A stretch of DNA of 64,000 nucleotides from Streptococcus pyogenes (GCF_002055535.1 NZ_LN831034.1:1798001-1862000); one strand, 5' to 3'; shown: positions 10,319 through 20,800, counted from the first letter of the stretch. Numbers and translations are program-made. The notes: generated by a model from the sequence alone, not told the origin.

Positions 10319-10448
10319 TTGGTAACAACAATTAACCTCTGACTGACTTTATCTGTCATACCTCAAGTGTACTGATTAAGCGTCAAATTTTAGTCAAAAA
10401 ATGAGGTTTTGATTTTTTTTTAGACTTTTTTCGCATTTCAAAGCGTGG

Positions 10449-10483
10449 TTGACTTTTTATAGACTAGACTAAGTTAGACTAAT
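10449..10483 (+). promoter_or_regulatory. Probable hutU promoter with repeated TAGACTA motif
   Basis: A -35 TTGACT (10449-10454) is followed by three TAGACTA-type repeats at 10460, 10465 and 10475. The -10 is unclear (TAAGTT or TTAGAC). The repeats may be binding sites for an activator. Confidence 0.4.
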
Positions 10484-10518
10484 CTCGACAATAAAAAGGA
10501 GTTGAGGAGGAGTTTTCT

Positions 10519-12549
10519 ATGTCATTTTACAGTGAAACTGACATAGCTGCCGCTATGACTGTTAAGTTAGACGATGTTTTACCGGAAAAGACTGTGTTTG
10601 AAGAAGGTATCCGAAGAGCACCAGACAGAGGTTTTCGATTGACCCAGGCTCAGACCGAAATCGCCTTGAAAAATGCCCTACGCTATGTACCTACGAAGTT
10701 CCACGAAGAAGTCATTCCAGAATTTTTGGAAGAACTCAAAACCCGTGGCCGTATTTATGGCTACCGCTTTAGACCAAAAGACCGCATTTACGGCAAACCC
10801 ATTGACGAGTACAAGGGAAATTGTACAGCTGCCAAGGCCATGCAGGTCATGATTGACAATAACTTGAGTTTTGAAATTGCCTTGTACCCTTACGAACTAG
10901 TCACATATGGAGAAACTGGTTCTGTTTGTGCCAACTGGATGCAATATTGTTTGATTAAAAAATACCTAGAAGTCATGACTGATGAACAAACCTTGGTGGT
11001 TGAGTCTGGTCATCCAGTTGGTCTTTTCAAATCCAAACCTGAAGCGCCTCGTGTGATTATTACTAATGGCCTTTTGGTGGGTGAATACGACAACATGAAA
11101 GACTGGGAAATCGCTGAAGAGATGGGTGTCACCAACTATGGTCAAATGACCGCAGGTGGTTGGATGTATATTGGCCCACAAGGAATCGTTCATGGAACGT
11201 TTAATACCCTCTTAAATGCTGGTCGTCTCAAACTTGGAGTGGCTGATGACGGTGATTTGACCGGTAAACTCTTCATCTCATCTGGTCTAGGAGGCATGAG
11301 TGGGGCACAAGGTAAGGCTGCTGAAATTGCTAAAGCAGTTGCCATTATTGCTGAAGTTGACCAATCTCGGATTAAAACCCGTCATTCTCAAGGCTGGATC
11401 AGTCAAATTGCCGAAAGCCCTGAAGAAGCTCTGCAATTAGCCCAAAAAGCCATAGATGCTAAGGAGTCCACTTCGATTGCTTACCATGGTAATATCGTTG
11501 ATCTTTTAGAGTACGTCAATGACAAGCAGATTCATGTTGATCTTTTGTCTGACCAAACCTCTTGTCACAACGTTTATGACGGTGGCTACTGCCCAGTAGG
11601 TATTAGCTTTGACGAAAGAACCCGGCTCTTGGCAGAAGATAAAGATACCTTCCACCAAATGGTTGATGATACCTTGGCACGGCATTTTGAAGCTATTAAG
11701 ACGTTAACTGAAAATGGCACCTATTTCTTTGACTACGGCAATGCCTTTATGAAGTCTGTTTACGACTCTGGTATTACAGAAATTTCTAAGAATGGTCGTA
11801 ACGACAAAGACGGATTTATCTGGCCATCCTATGTGGAAGATATCATGGGACCTATGCTTTTTGACTATGGCTATGGACCTTTCCGTTGGGTCTGCTTGAG
11901 TGGTAATCACGATGACTTGGTGGCCACTGACAAAGCTGCCATGGAAGCTATCGATCCTGACCGCCGCTATCAAGACCGTGATAACTACAACTGGATTCGT
12001 GATGCTGAGAAAAATCAACTCGTAGTTGGTACCCAAGCCCGGATCCTTTACCAAGACTGTATCGGTCGTGTGACTATCGCCCTTAAATTTAATGAATTGG
12101 TCCGCAAAGGCAAGATTGGTCCTGTCATGATTGGTCGTGACCACCATGACGTGTCTGGTACCGACTCACCATTTCGTGAAACCTCAAACATTAAAGACGG
12201 TTCCAATGTGACCTGTGATATGGCGGTGCAATGTTACGCTGGTAACGCTGCGCGTGGTATGAGTTTAGTGGCTCTTCATAACGGTGGCGGAACTGGTATT
12301 GGTAAAGCCATCAATGGTGGTTTCGGACTTGTTTTAGATGGCAGCGAACGCATTGATGAGATTATTAAATCTGCTATTGCTTGGGACACCATGGGTGGTG
12401 TTGCTCGTCGCAATTGGGCTCGCAATGAGCACGCTATTGAAACCGCTATTGAGTATAATCGTCTCCATGCAGGTACTGATCACATCACTATCCCATACTT
12501 GGCTGATGATGACCTTGTGACTTCAGCAGTAGATCAATTATTTCACTAA
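10519..12549 (+). CDS. hutU: Urocanate hydratase HutU (long form)
   Basis: HutU adds water to urocanate to give imidazolone propionate, using tightly bound NAD+. At 676 residues it is the long form; many bacterial enzymes are near 550. The NAD-binding loop GLGGMSGAQGKA lies near residues 254-265 and the active-site segment DQTSCHNVYDGGY near 342-354. The conserved HNGGGTGIGKAINGGFG is near the C-terminus. The ribosome site is GAGGAGG. It is first in the plus-strand hut operon, so it sets the expression of ftcD, fchA and fhs downstream. Confidence 0.96.
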   Translation: MSFYSETDIAAAMTVKLDDVLPEKTVFEEGIRRAPDRGFRLTQAQTEIALKNALRYVPTKFHEEVIPEFLEELKTRGRIYGYRFRPKDRIYGKPIDEYKGNCTAAKAMQVMIDNNLSFEIALYPYELVTYGETGSVCANWMQYCLIKKYLEVMTDEQTLVVESGHPVGLFKSKPEAPRVIITNGLLVGEYDNMKDWEIAEEMGVTNYGQMTAGGWMYIGPQGIVHGTFNTLLNAGRLKLGVADDGDLTGKLFISSGLGGMSGAQGKAAEIAKAVAIIAEVDQSRIKTRHSQGWISQIAESPEEALQLAQKAIDAKESTSIAYHGNIVDLLEYVNDKQIHVDLLSDQTSCHNVYDGGYCPVGISFDERTRLLAEDKDTFHQMVDDTLARHFEAIKTLTENGTYFFDYGNAFMKSVYDSGITEISKNGRNDKDGFIWPSYVEDIMGPMLFDYGYGPFRWVCLSGNHDDLVATDKAAMEAIDPDRRYQDRDNYNWIRDAEKNQLVVGTQARILYQDCIGRVTIALKFNELVRKGKIGPVMIGRDHHDVSGTDSPFRETSNIKDGSNVTCDMAVQCYAGNAARGMSLVALHNGGGTGIGKAINGGFGLVLDGSERIDEIIKSAIAWDTMGGVARRNWARNEHAIETAIEYNRLHAGTDHITIPYLADDDLVTSAVDQLFH

Positions 12550-12637
12550 TAACTGCTAGCTAAAAATGTAAGCGTTATCTAAAGTAGATAACCTATTCCC
12601 TTAATGAGTAATTCAATGACATAAAAGGAGATTAAAC

Positions 12638-13537
12638 ATGGCGAAAATTGTTGAATGTATTCCCAACTTCTCAGAAGGCCAAAATCAGGCTGTTATCGAT
12701 GGTTTGGTAGCGACGGCCAAAAGTATTCCTGGAGTGACCCTTCTCGACTACTCTTCTGATGCGAGCCACAACCGGAGCGTGTTTACCTTGGTTGGAGATG
12801 ACCAGTCTATTCAAGAAGCAGCTTTCCAACTGGTGAAATACGCTTCTGAAAACATTGATATGACCAAACATCATGGCGAACACCCTCGTATGGGAGCAAC
12901 CGATGTCTGCCCATTCGTTCCGATCAAAGACATCACTACACAAGAATGTGTTGAGATTTCCAAACAAGTCGCAGAACGGATTAACCGTGAACTTGGAATC
13001 CCAATCTTCCTTTATGAAGATTCTGCCACACGCCCAGAACGTCAAAACCTGGCCAAAGTCCGTAAAGGACAATTCGAAGGCATGCCAGAAAAACTGTTGG
13101 AAGAGGATTGGGCACCTGACTACGGAGATCGTAAGATTCACCCAACTGCTGGGGTAACTGCCGTTGGTGCTCGCATGCCATTGGTTGCTTTCAATGTTAA
13201 TTTGGATACTGACAATATCGACATTGCTCATAAAATTGCGAAAATTATCCGCGGTTCAGGTGGTGGCTACAAATATTGTAAGGCTATCGGTGTCATGTTA
13301 GAAGACCGTCATATTGCCCAAGTTTCCATGAACATGGTTAACTTTGAAAAATGTTCTCTTTACCGTACTTTTGAAACCATCAAATTTGAAGCGCGTCGCT
13401 ACGGTGTGAATGTTATTGGTTCTGAAGTCATCGGCTTAGCGCCAGCCAAGGCCTTAATCGATGTGGCTGAATACTACTTACAAGTTGAGGACTTTGACTA
13501 CCATAAACAGATTCTTGAAAACCATTTGCTAGGTTAG
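12638..13537 (+). CDS. ftcD: Glutamate formimidoyltransferase
   Basis: This enzyme moves the formimino group from formiminoglutamate to tetrahydrofolate, releasing glutamate. At 299 residues it is the single-function bacterial form; in animals it is fused to the cyclodeaminase, which here is the next gene. The start MAKIVECIPNFSEGQN and the segment HHGEHPRMGATDVCPF (near residue 83, with the catalytic His region) are diagnostic. AAAGGAG precedes the ATG. It lies 88 bases after hutU with no strong terminator between, and only 10 bases before fchA. Confidence 0.95.
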   Translation: MAKIVECIPNFSEGQNQAVIDGLVATAKSIPGVTLLDYSSDASHNRSVFTLVGDDQSIQEAAFQLVKYASENIDMTKHHGEHPRMGATDVCPFVPIKDITTQECVEISKQVAERINRELGIPIFLYEDSATRPERQNLAKVRKGQFEGMPEKLLEEDWAPDYGDRKIHPTAGVTAVGARMPLVAFNVNLDTDNIDIAHKIAKIIRGSGGGYKYCKAIGVMLEDRHIAQVSMNMVNFEKCSLYRTFETIKFEARRYGVNVIGSEVIGLAPAKALIDVAEYYLQVEDFDYHKQILENHLLG

Positions 13538-13547
13538 GAGGTTCTCT

Positions 13548-14174
13548 ATGGGTTTAGTTGATTTAAGCTTAACAGATTTCGCTAAAGTCCTTGGCTCAGA
13601 TGCCCCTGCTCCAGGTGGTGGTTCTGCTGCTGCTCTCTCTGGCGCTAATGGCATTTCCTTAACCAAGATGGTCTGTGAATTGACTCTTGGTAAGAAAAAA
13701 TACGCTGACTACCAAGATATTATTACAGAGATCCATGCTAAAAGCACCGCTCTACAAGCTAGCTTGCTTGCAGCCATTGACAAAGATACCGAAGCCTTCA
13801 ACCTGGTTTCTGCCGTTTTTGATATGCCAAAAGAGACTGACGAAGACAAGGCTGCTAGACGAACTGCCATGCAAAAGGCCTTGAAAACAGCTGCACAATC
13901 ACCTTTTGAGATGATGACCCTCATGGTCGAAGCACTTGAGATCACTGCAACAGCTGTCGGTAAGTCTAATACAAATGCTGCTAGCGACTTAGGAGTTGCT
14001 GCTTTAAACTTAAAAGCAGGTTTACAAGGCGCTTGGTTGAATGTTTTGATTAATCTGTCTGGCATCAAAGATGAAGACTTTGTTACCGACTATCGCCAAA
14101 AAGGACAAGCCTTACTAGACAAGGGCTGTCATTTGGCAGATGACATCTACACGAAAATTCTCGATATTGTTTAA
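13548..14174 (+). CDS. fchA: Formimidoyltetrahydrofolate cyclodeaminase
   Basis: FchA deaminates and cyclises 5-formimino-THF to 5,10-methenyl-THF and ammonia. It has 208 residues and is mostly helical. The family folate-binding loop [17 protein letters not shown] lies near residues 19-36. The second conserved patch is [14 protein letters not shown] near 145. AGGAGG lies just upstream. Together with ftcD it rebuilds the bifunctional animal enzyme FTCD from separate subunits. It is tightly spaced with both neighbours. Confidence 0.93.
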   Translation: MGLVDLSLTDFAKVLGSDAPAPGGGSAAALSGANGISLTKMVCELTLGKKKYADYQDIITEIHAKSTALQASLLAAIDKDTEAFNLVSAVFDMPKETDEDKAARRTAMQKALKTAAQSPFEMMTLMVEALEITATAVGKSNTNAASDLGVAALNLKAGLQGAWLNVLINLSGIKDEDFVTDYRQKGQALLDKGCHLADDIYTKILDIV

Positions 14175-14191
14175 CAAGTAAAGGAGCAACT

Positions 14192-15865
14192 ATGGTTTTA
14201 TCAGATATTGAAATAGCCAACTCTGTCACTATGGAACCTATCAGTAAGGTTGCCGATCAATTAGGGATTGACAAGGAGGCGCTCTGTCTCTATGGTAAGT
14301 ACAAGGCAAAAATTGATGCCCGTCAACTGGTCGCCTTAAAAAACAAACCTGATGGCAAACTCATTCTTGTCACTGCTATCTCACCAACACCAGCTGGTGA
14401 AGGCAAAACCACCACTTCTGTTGGATTGGTAGATGCTCTTTCTGCCATTGGAAAAAAAGCAGTTATTGCCCTTCGTGAACCTTCTCTTGGTCCTGTTTTT
14501 GGGGTTAAGGGAGGAGCTGCTGGCGGTGGCCACGCGCAAGTTGTCCCAATGGAAGACATCAACCTTCACTTTACAGGGGACTTTCATGCCATCGGTGTCG
14601 CCAACAACTTATTAGCTGCCTTGATTGATAACCACATTCACCATGGCAATAGCCTAGGCATTGATTCCAGACGTATCACTTGGAAACGTGTGGTGGATAT
14701 GAATGACCGCCAGCTTCGTCATATTGTTGACGGCTTGCAAGGCAAGGTCAACGGGATTCCTCGTGAAGATGGTTATGACATTACCGTCGCCTCTGAAATC
14801 ATGGCAATCCTGTGCCTATCCGAAAATATTTCTGACCTCAAAGCCCGCCTTGAAAAAATCATCATCGGTTACAACTACCAAGGTGAACCTGTAACAGCTA
14901 AAGACTTGAAAGCTGGTGGTGCCCTAGCCGCTCTGCTCAAGGATGCGATTCATCCTAATCTCGTGCAAACCCTGGAACACACACCAGCCCTCATTCACGG
15001 TGGCCCATTTGCTAATATCGCCCATGGCTGTAATAGTGTCCTCGCCACCAAACTAGCCTTGAAATATGGTGATTATGCCGTTACCGAAGCTGGATTTGGC
15101 GCTGACCTTGGAGCTGAAAAATTCATTGACATCAAATGCCGCATGTCAGGCCTTCGCCCAGCAGCCGTTGTCCTAGTAGCCACTATACGTGCCCTTAAAA
15201 TGCATGGGGGTGTGCCAAAAGCAGACCTGGCTACTGAAAATGTTCAGGCCGTTGTGGATGGTTTACCTAACCTTGACAAACATTTGGCTAATATCCAAGA
15301 CGTCTATGGCCTTCCAGTTGTCGTGGCGATCAATAAATTCCCGCTTGATACCGATGCCGAATTACAAGCTGTCTATGATGCCTGCGACAAACGTGGCGTT
15401 GACGTTGTGATTTCTGATGTTTGGGCAAATGGCGGAGCTGGTGGCCGTGAACTGGCTGAAAAAGTCGTGACACTAGCCGAGCAAGACAATCAATTCCGCT
15501 TTGTTTATGAGGAAGACGATAGCATTGAAACCAAACTGACTAAAATCGTTACCAAAGTTTACGGTGGTAAAGGCATCAACTTGAGCTCAGCAGCCAAACG
15601 TGAACTGGCTGACTTAGAACGCCTCGGCTTTGGCAACTACCCAATTTGCATGGCCAAAACCCAATATTCCTTCTCAGACGATGCCAAAAAACTTGGCGCA
15701 CCAACTGACTTTACAGTGACTATTAGCAACCTTAAAGTGTCCGCAGGAGCAGGATTTATCGTTGCCCTAACAGGTGCTATCATGACCATGCCTGGCCTTC
15801 CAAAAGTACCTGCCAGCGAAACAATTGATATTGACGAGGAGGGCAACATCACAGGACTATTCTAA
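14192..15865 (+). CDS. fhs: Formate-tetrahydrofolate ligase (hut-linked copy)
   Basis: This enzyme interconverts 10-formyl-THF with formate, THF and ATP. It has 557 residues. The P-loop [14 protein letters not shown] lies near residues 66-79, followed by [18 protein letters not shown], typical of the family. Within the hut operon it can run in reverse, releasing formate and making ATP from the one-carbon unit supplied by ftcD and fchA. That role is inferred from context. Streptococci usually also carry a housekeeping fhs elsewhere, which cannot be seen here. The ribosome site is AAAGGAG. Confidence 0.95.
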   Translation: MVLSDIEIANSVTMEPISKVADQLGIDKEALCLYGKYKAKIDARQLVALKNKPDGKLILVTAISPTPAGEGKTTTSVGLVDALSAIGKKAVIALREPSLGPVFGVKGGAAGGGHAQVVPMEDINLHFTGDFHAIGVANNLLAALIDNHIHHGNSLGIDSRRITWKRVVDMNDRQLRHIVDGLQGKVNGIPREDGYDITVASEIMAILCLSENISDLKARLEKIIIGYNYQGEPVTAKDLKAGGALAALLKDAIHPNLVQTLEHTPALIHGGPFANIAHGCNSVLATKLALKYGDYAVTEAGFGADLGAEKFIDIKCRMSGLRPAAVVLVATIRALKMHGGVPKADLATENVQAVVDGLPNLDKHLANIQDVYGLPVVVAINKFPLDTDAELQAVYDACDKRGVDVVISDVWANGGAGGRELAEKVVTLAEQDNQFRFVYEEDDSIETKLTKIVTKVYGGKGINLSSAAKRELADLERLGFGNYPICMAKTQYSFSDDAKKLGAPTDFTVTISNLKVSAGAGFIVALTGAIMTMPGLPKVPASETIDIDEEGNITGLF

Positions 15866-15886
15866 TTGGAAATAAGGAGAGAACAA

Positions 15887-16483
15887 ATGACAAAGGTAAC
15901 CATCAAAGCGCCCTCTGATTACCTCCAAACTGACTGGTCTGGCGGTGAAACCAACCAATTGTTCCTTTATCCCGAAGATGGAGATTACAAAAAGAGAGAA
16001 TTCTCTTATCGTCTCTCAACTGCAACTGTAGCCCTACGACAGACAACCTTTACCCGACTTGATGGCTATCACAGGATTCTAATGAGCCTAGACAAGCCCA
16101 TCACATTAAGTGATTTGAGTCATGCTAAAGAGATTTCCCTAGCTCCTTTTCAACCCTATGCGTTTGAAGGCGATACCAGAATCGTCAGTCGTGGAACCTG
16201 CCAAGACATCAATTTAATGTATGATGACCAATACCAAGGGCAATTATTACCCGTCTGGTCTGACACACCATTTGAGGCACCTAAAGCGGACTGTCAACTG
16301 CTTTATGCCCTAAGCAAACTGACTTATTCTGTGACCAATCAGGCGAATCAAGAGCTTGAAGCCAATCACTTGTTGGTAACCGAGCAGGAGGCCAGCCTTT
16401 CAGATCTAAAAGTTTGCCTCAATCAAACAAGCCCCGCCCAAACTCCAGTAGCTGTTTGGGCAGGCTTATGGTATAAGACTTAG
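15887..16483 (+). CDS. hutD: HutD-family protein
   Basis: HutD proteins occur with histidine-utilisation genes. They are thought to modulate the pathway, possibly by binding an intermediate such as formylglutamate, and no catalytic role is established. The protein has 198 residues and a bicupin-like pattern. Recognisable HutD segments are TDWSGGETNQLFLYPE and FSYRLSTATV near the start, with LDGYHRILMSLD and FEGDTRIVSRG further on. The ATG at 15887 is chosen because AAGGAG sits 7 bases upstream; an upstream in-frame TTG would include the ribosome site. It follows fhs directly. Confidence 0.85.
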   Translation: MTKVTIKAPSDYLQTDWSGGETNQLFLYPEDGDYKKREFSYRLSTATVALRQTTFTRLDGYHRILMSLDKPITLSDLSHAKEISLAPFQPYAFEGDTRIVSRGTCQDINLMYDDQYQGQLLPVWSDTPFEAPKADCQLLYALSKLTYSVTNQANQELEANHLLVTEQEASLSDLKVCLNQTSPAQTPVAVWAGLWYKT

Positions 16484-16493
16484 TGGGATAAAG

Positions 16494-16525
16494 ATAGGCA
16501 TCACACTACTCATGCCTATTCTTCT
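16494..16525 (+). terminator. Hairpin after hutD
   Basis: A perfect 8-pair stem, ATAGGCAT/ATGCCTAT (16494-16501, 16512-16519), is followed by a weak T/C tract. It may partly end transcription before the permease. The gap to 16702 holds nothing else clear. Confidence 0.45.
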
Positions 16526-16702
16526 CCAATGAAATCACTACACATCATTACAAAAGGCTACCTATTTCTCATCGCTAACCAATAGCTCATCACTATCGTT
16601 AGGTGCAAGAAGGATCCTCCTAAACCGACTATCTCCTCATTTCCTAGCGACCTTATCCATTATATTTGAACGCAATTTGCAAACAAAAAGGAGAGCATTA
16701 TT

Positions 16703-18046
16703 ATGGCGTCAAATCACATGAACGAACAAGAAAGAGAACAGGCAAAGTTTAGCTTGAGCGGTGCCACTCTTTACGGGATCAATGCCGTTATCGGCTCTGG
16801 TATTTTTCTCTTACCTAGGGCCATTTATAAGGGCCTTGGCCCTGCATCCATCGCTGTTATGTTTGGAACAGCTATTTTGACCATCATGTTGGCAGTTTGT
16901 TTTGCAGAAGTCTCTGGTTATTTTGGGAAAAACGGCGGAGCCTTCCAATATTCCAAACGAGCTTTTGGTGATTTTATTGGCTTTAACGTTGGCTTCCTTG
17001 GTTGGACCGTTACCATCTTCGCTTGGGCAGCCATGGCAGCTGGGTTTGCCAGAATGTTTATCATTACTTTCCCTGCCTTTGAAGGTTGGCACATTCCACT
17101 TAGTATTGGGTTAATCATCTTACTATCTTTGATGAATATCGCTGGTTTGAAAACCTCTAAAATTGTCACCATCACAGCCACCATTGCTAAGTTAATTCCA
17201 ATCGTTGCCTTTTGTGCCTGTACCCTTTTCTTCATCAAAAACGGGCTTCCTAACTTTACCCCATTTGTTCAGTTGGAACCAGGGACTAACCTCTTAGGGG
17301 CTATCTCCAATACTGCTGTTTATATCTTCTATGGCTTTATCGGTTTTGAAACCCTCTCTATTGTCGCTGGGGAAATGCGTGACCCTGAAAAAAATGTACC
17401 GCGTGCTCTTTTAGGATCAATCAGTATCGTCTCTGTCTTATATATGCTGATTATCGGTGGAACCATTGCCATGCTTGGCTCTCAAATCATGATGACCAAT
17501 GCACCTGTTCAAGATGCCTTTGTTAAAATGATAGGCCCTGCTGGCGCTTGGATGGTCTCAATCGGTGCTTTAATTTCCATTACAGGTCTTAACATGGGAG
17601 AATCCATCATGGTGCCACGTTACGGTGCTGCCATTGCTGATGAAGGGCTCTTACCAGCTGCTATTGCCAAGCAAAATCAAAATGGCGCGCCACTCGTTGC
17701 TATCTTGGTTTCAGGAGCAATTGCCATTGTACTCCTGCTTACTGGCTCATTTGAAAGCTTAGCAAAACTCAGTGTTGTTTTCCGCTTCTTCCAATACATT
17801 CCAACAGCACTAGCCGTTATGAAATTACGGAAGGACGATCCCGATGCTAATGTGATCTTCCGAGTACCATTTGGCCCTATTATCCCAATTCTTGCAGTTA
17901 TCGTTAGTTTAGTTATGATTTGGGGTGACAACCCAATGAACTTTGTTTATGGTGCAGTTGGTGTCATCATTGCAAGTAGTGTGTACTACCTTATGCACGG
18001 ACGTAACCACCAAATGGACCAAATGCCCCCTAAGGAACAAATCTAG
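16703..18046 (+). CDS. APC-family amino-acid permease, probable histidine transporter
   Basis: This is a polytopic inner-membrane permease of 447 residues with about 12 hydrophobic segments. The APC signature is near the start (GINAVIGSGIFLLPRAIY), with the conserved YIFYGFIGFETLSIVAGE in the middle and an ENP-like region GDNPMNFVYG late. Its place between hutD and hutH, 10 bases before hutH, makes histidine (or urocanate) the likely substrate, as for HutT. The sequence alone does not fix the substrate. GGAG precedes the ATG; the second methionine at residue 6 is an alternative start. Confidence 0.85.
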   Translation: MASNHMNEQEREQAKFSLSGATLYGINAVIGSGIFLLPRAIYKGLGPASIAVMFGTAILTIMLAVCFAEVSGYFGKNGGAFQYSKRAFGDFIGFNVGFLGWTVTIFAWAAMAAGFARMFIITFPAFEGWHIPLSIGLIILLSLMNIAGLKTSKIVTITATIAKLIPIVAFCACTLFFIKNGLPNFTPFVQLEPGTNLLGAISNTAVYIFYGFIGFETLSIVAGEMRDPEKNVPRALLGSISIVSVLYMLIIGGTIAMLGSQIMMTNAPVQDAFVKMIGPAGAWMVSIGALISITGLNMGESIMVPRYGAAIADEGLLPAAIAKQNQNGAPLVAILVSGAIAIVLLLTGSFESLAKLSVVFRFFQYIPTALAVMKLRKDDPDANVIFRVPFGPIIPILAVIVSLVMIWGDNPMNFVYGAVGVIIASSVYYLMHGRNHQMDQMPPKEQI

Positions 18047-18056
18047 GAGAAAAACT

Positions 18057-19598
18057 ATGACAAGAGTGATTAATTTAGATGGCGAAAGCCTTACTATCGA
18101 AGACGTGATTGCGATTGCTCGCCAAGGCGTAGCCTGTCACATTGATGATAGTGCTATTGAAGCTGTGAATGCCTCTCGTAAAATTGTTGATGACATTGTC
18201 AGTGAAAAACGGGTGGTTTACGGGGTGACCACCGGTTTTGGATCCCTTTGTAACGTGAGCATCTCACCAGAAGATACAGTTCAACTCCAAGAAAATTTGA
18301 TTCGTACCCATGCTAGTGGATTTGGTGACCCATTGCCAGAAGATGCCGTGAGAGCTATCATGCTGATCCGTATCAATTCACTAGTCAAAGGGTATTCTGG
18401 TATTCGTCTATCCACCATTGAAAAACTGTTGGAACTGCTCAATAAAGGGGTTCATCCTTACATTCCTGAAAAAGGGTCTCTAGGGGCTTCAGGAGATTTG
18501 GCGCCGCTTGCTCACATGGTGCTTCCTATGCTTGGTCTAGGGAAAGCTTACTACAAAGGAGAGCTTCTTTCTGGTCAAGAAGCTCTTGATAAAGCTGGTA
18601 TTGACAAGATTTCTTTAGCCGCTAAAGAAGGACTCGCCCTTATCAACGGAACAACTGTTCTCACTGCAGTCGGTGCCCTTGCAACCTATGACGCCATTCA
18701 ATTATTGAAACTGTCAGACCTAGCTGGTGCCCTATCCCTTGAAGTGCATAACGGGATTACTAGTCCATTTGAAGAAAACCTTCATACCATTCGCCCACAA
18801 AGCGGCCAGTTGGCAACAGCCCGCAATATCCGAAACCTCCTTGAAGGCAGCCAAAACACAACCGTAGCTACTCAATCTCGTGTGCAAGACCCTTACACCT
18901 TGCGCTGCATGCCTCAAATTCATGGGGCTAGCAAAGACAGTATCGCCTATGTCAAATCCAAAGTTGACATTGAAATCAATTCTGTCACAGATAATCCAAT
19001 TATCTGTAAAGATGGCCACGTTATTTCAGGAGGTAACTTCCACGGAGAACCAATGGCACAGCCATTTGACTTCTTAGGCATCGCCATTTCTGAAATTGGA
19101 AATGTTTCTGAACGCCGCGTGGAACGTTTGGTCAATAGCCAGCTCAGCAAATTGCCATCCTTCCTTGTCAAATACCCAGGTCTCAATTCAGGCTTTATGA
19201 TTACCCAGTACGCCTGTGCCTCTCTTGCTTCTGAAAACAAGGTTTTGGCACATCCAGCCAGTGTGGATTCTATCCCATCTTGTGAGAACCAAGAAGACTT
19301 TGTCAGCATGGGCACCACCGCTGCTCGCAAGGCCTTTGAAATCCTTAAAAATTCTCGCCGCATCGTGGCTACTGAAATCATGGCAGCCTGCCAAGCCCTT
19401 GATCTCAAACCTGAAAATCATGAACTAGGTAAAGGGACTAAGGTTGCCTACGATCTCTTCCGCAAGGAAGTCAACTTTATCGAACACGATAAACACATCG
19501 AAATCTACGATGAACTAAACAAGGCATCAGCAGTCATTGAAGACCCAAGCTTCCTCGAAGCGGTTGAGCAGGCAGTTGAGTTGAGTATCCAATTTTAG
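18057..19598 (+). CDS. hutH: Histidine ammonia-lyase HutH
   Basis: HutH removes ammonia from L-histidine to give urocanate, the first step of the pathway. It has 513 residues. The Ala-Ser-Gly triad that cyclises to the MIO cofactor is at 144-146 in GSLGASGDLAPLAHM. Other family segments are YGVTTGFGSL near 55 and QDPYTLRCMPQIHG in the middle. The ATG at 18057 (MTRVINLDGE) has AGGAGA 7 bases upstream; the open frame extends further upstream inside the permease gene but lacks a ribosome site there. It sits last among the clustered plus-strand genes before hutG. Confidence 0.97.
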   Translation: MTRVINLDGESLTIEDVIAIARQGVACHIDDSAIEAVNASRKIVDDIVSEKRVVYGVTTGFGSLCNVSISPEDTVQLQENLIRTHASGFGDPLPEDAVRAIMLIRINSLVKGYSGIRLSTIEKLLELLNKGVHPYIPEKGSLGASGDLAPLAHMVLPMLGLGKAYYKGELLSGQEALDKAGIDKISLAAKEGLALINGTTVLTAVGALATYDAIQLLKLSDLAGALSLEVHNGITSPFEENLHTIRPQSGQLATARNIRNLLEGSQNTTVATQSRVQDPYTLRCMPQIHGASKDSIAYVKSKVDIEINSVTDNPIICKDGHVISGGNFHGEPMAQPFDFLGIAISEIGNVSERRVERLVNSQLSKLPSFLVKYPGLNSGFMITQYACASLASENKVLAHPASVDSIPSCENQEDFVSMGTTAARKAFEILKNSRRIVATEIMAACQALDLKPENHELGKGTKVAYDLFRKEVNFIEHDKHIEIYDELNKASAVIEDPSFLEAVEQAVELSIQF

Positions 19599-19733
19599 TG
19601 AATAAGGTACTTCTTTAACTAGAGGGGCTGTGGCAGAGGTCATGGCCTCTTTAGACTAACTAACCGGGACCAAAAGCAGACGATTTTATTGCTCTGCTAT
19701 TCCTAAAAACCAGTGACAAAGGCCAAGAAAGTG

Positions 19734-19761
19734 TTGACTGTAAGTTTTATTTTGCTATCAT
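19734..19761 (+). promoter_or_regulatory. hutG promoter
   Basis: TTGACT (19734-19739), a 16-base spacer and TATCAT (19756-19761) lie just upstream of hutG. The hutH-hutG gap also has a weak hairpin (AGAGG-TCATGG-CCTCT near 19635), so hutG may be transcribed separately. Confidence 0.6.
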
Positions 19762-19783
19762 AATCCTAAAGGAGATGACGCGC

Positions 19784-20770
19784 ATGCTAGAAGATTACTA
19801 CCCATCCACCACTAGCTATTATCATGGTGGGATCGACGATGACTTATATACTGCCAAATGGGGCATGGTCATGACTTTCCTTGACCTTAACGACAGCTCA
19901 CTAACCCCATTTGAAGGGACACATTTTGCCTTGATTGGCTTTAAAAGTGATAAGGGGGTTTATATCAATAATGGTCGTGTCGGAGCGGTCGAAAGTCCAG
20001 CTGCCATACGAACCCAGCTCGCCAAATTCCCTTGGCATTTAGGAAACCAAGTTATGGTTTACGATGTGGGTAACATTGACGGCCCCAATCGCTCTTTGGA
20101 ACAACTGCAAAACAGTTTAAGCAAAGCCATCAAACGGATGTGTGACCTCAATCTCAAACCCATCGTCTTAGGAGGTGGCCATGAAACCGCCTACGGCCAC
20201 TACTTAGGCCTACGCCAAAGCCTATCCCCAAGTGATGACCTAGCTGTCATCAATATGGACGCCCACTTTGATTTAAGGCCTTACGACCAAACAGGCCCTA
20301 ATTCAGGGACAGGCTTTCGACAGATGTTTGACGATGCGGTTGCTGACAAACGCCTCTTTAAATACTTCGTTTTAGGCATTCAAGAACATAATAACAACCT
20401 TTTCCTATTTGACTTTGTGGCAAAATCCAAGGGCATTCAATTTTTAACAGGTCAAGACATCTACCAAATGGGCCATCAAAAGGTCTGCCGAGCCATTGAC
20501 CGTTTCTTAGAAGGGCAAGAAAGGGTCTACCTGACCATTGACATGGATTGTTTCTCAGTTGGTGCTGCGCCTGGGGTTAGTGCTATCCAGTCCCTCGGTG
20601 TTGACCCAAATCTTGCCGTCTTAGTTTTGCAACACATTGCAGCTAGCGGAAAATTAGTTGGCTTTGATGTGGTTGAGGTTTCACCACCACACGATATTGA
20701 TAACCACACCGCCAATTTAGCAGCCACCTTTATCTTTTACCTCGTACAGATTATGGCACAACATAGCTAA
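19784..20770 (+). CDS. hutG: Formimidoylglutamase HutG
   Basis: HutG hydrolyses formiminoglutamate to glutamate and formamide, a folate-free alternative to ftcD. It is a Mn-dependent ureohydrolase (arginase fold) of 328 residues. Metal-ligand motifs are [10 protein letters not shown] near 132, [10 protein letters not shown] near 158 and [10 protein letters not shown] near 246. The ATG at 19784 is preferred over one nine bases upstream, which would abut the GGAG ribosome site with no spacing. It has its own promoter and ends at a strong bidirectional terminator. Having both hutG and ftcD/fchA/fhs gives the cell two ways to finish the pathway. Confidence 0.93.
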   Translation: MLEDYYPSTTSYYHGGIDDDLYTAKWGMVMTFLDLNDSSLTPFEGTHFALIGFKSDKGVYINNGRVGAVESPAAIRTQLAKFPWHLGNQVMVYDVGNIDGPNRSLEQLQNSLSKAIKRMCDLNLKPIVLGGGHETAYGHYLGLRQSLSPSDDLAVINMDAHFDLRPYDQTGPNSGTGFRQMFDDAVADKRLFKYFVLGIQEHNNNLFLFDFVAKSKGIQFLTGQDIYQMGHQKVCRAIDRFLEGQERVYLTIDMDCFSVGAAPGVSAIQSLGVDPNLAVLVLQHIAASGKLVGFDVVEVSPPHDIDNHTANLAATFIFYLVQIMAQHS

Positions 20771-20798
20771 AACCCTCTGATTCACTTCAGAGGGTTTT
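20769..20798. terminator. Bidirectional terminator between hutG and the SARP-like gene
   Basis: A perfect 12-pair stem, AAAACCCTCTGA with TCAGAGGGTTTT, and a 6-base loop is palindromic enough to serve both converging genes. Confidence 0.93.
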
Positions 20799-20800
20799 CC

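Noticed and set aside
10381..10398. CtsR-like CGTCAAA-TTTT-AGTCAAA upstream of hutU
   Set aside because: The first heptad starts with C, the gap is 4 rather than 3, and hut genes are not heat-shock genes.
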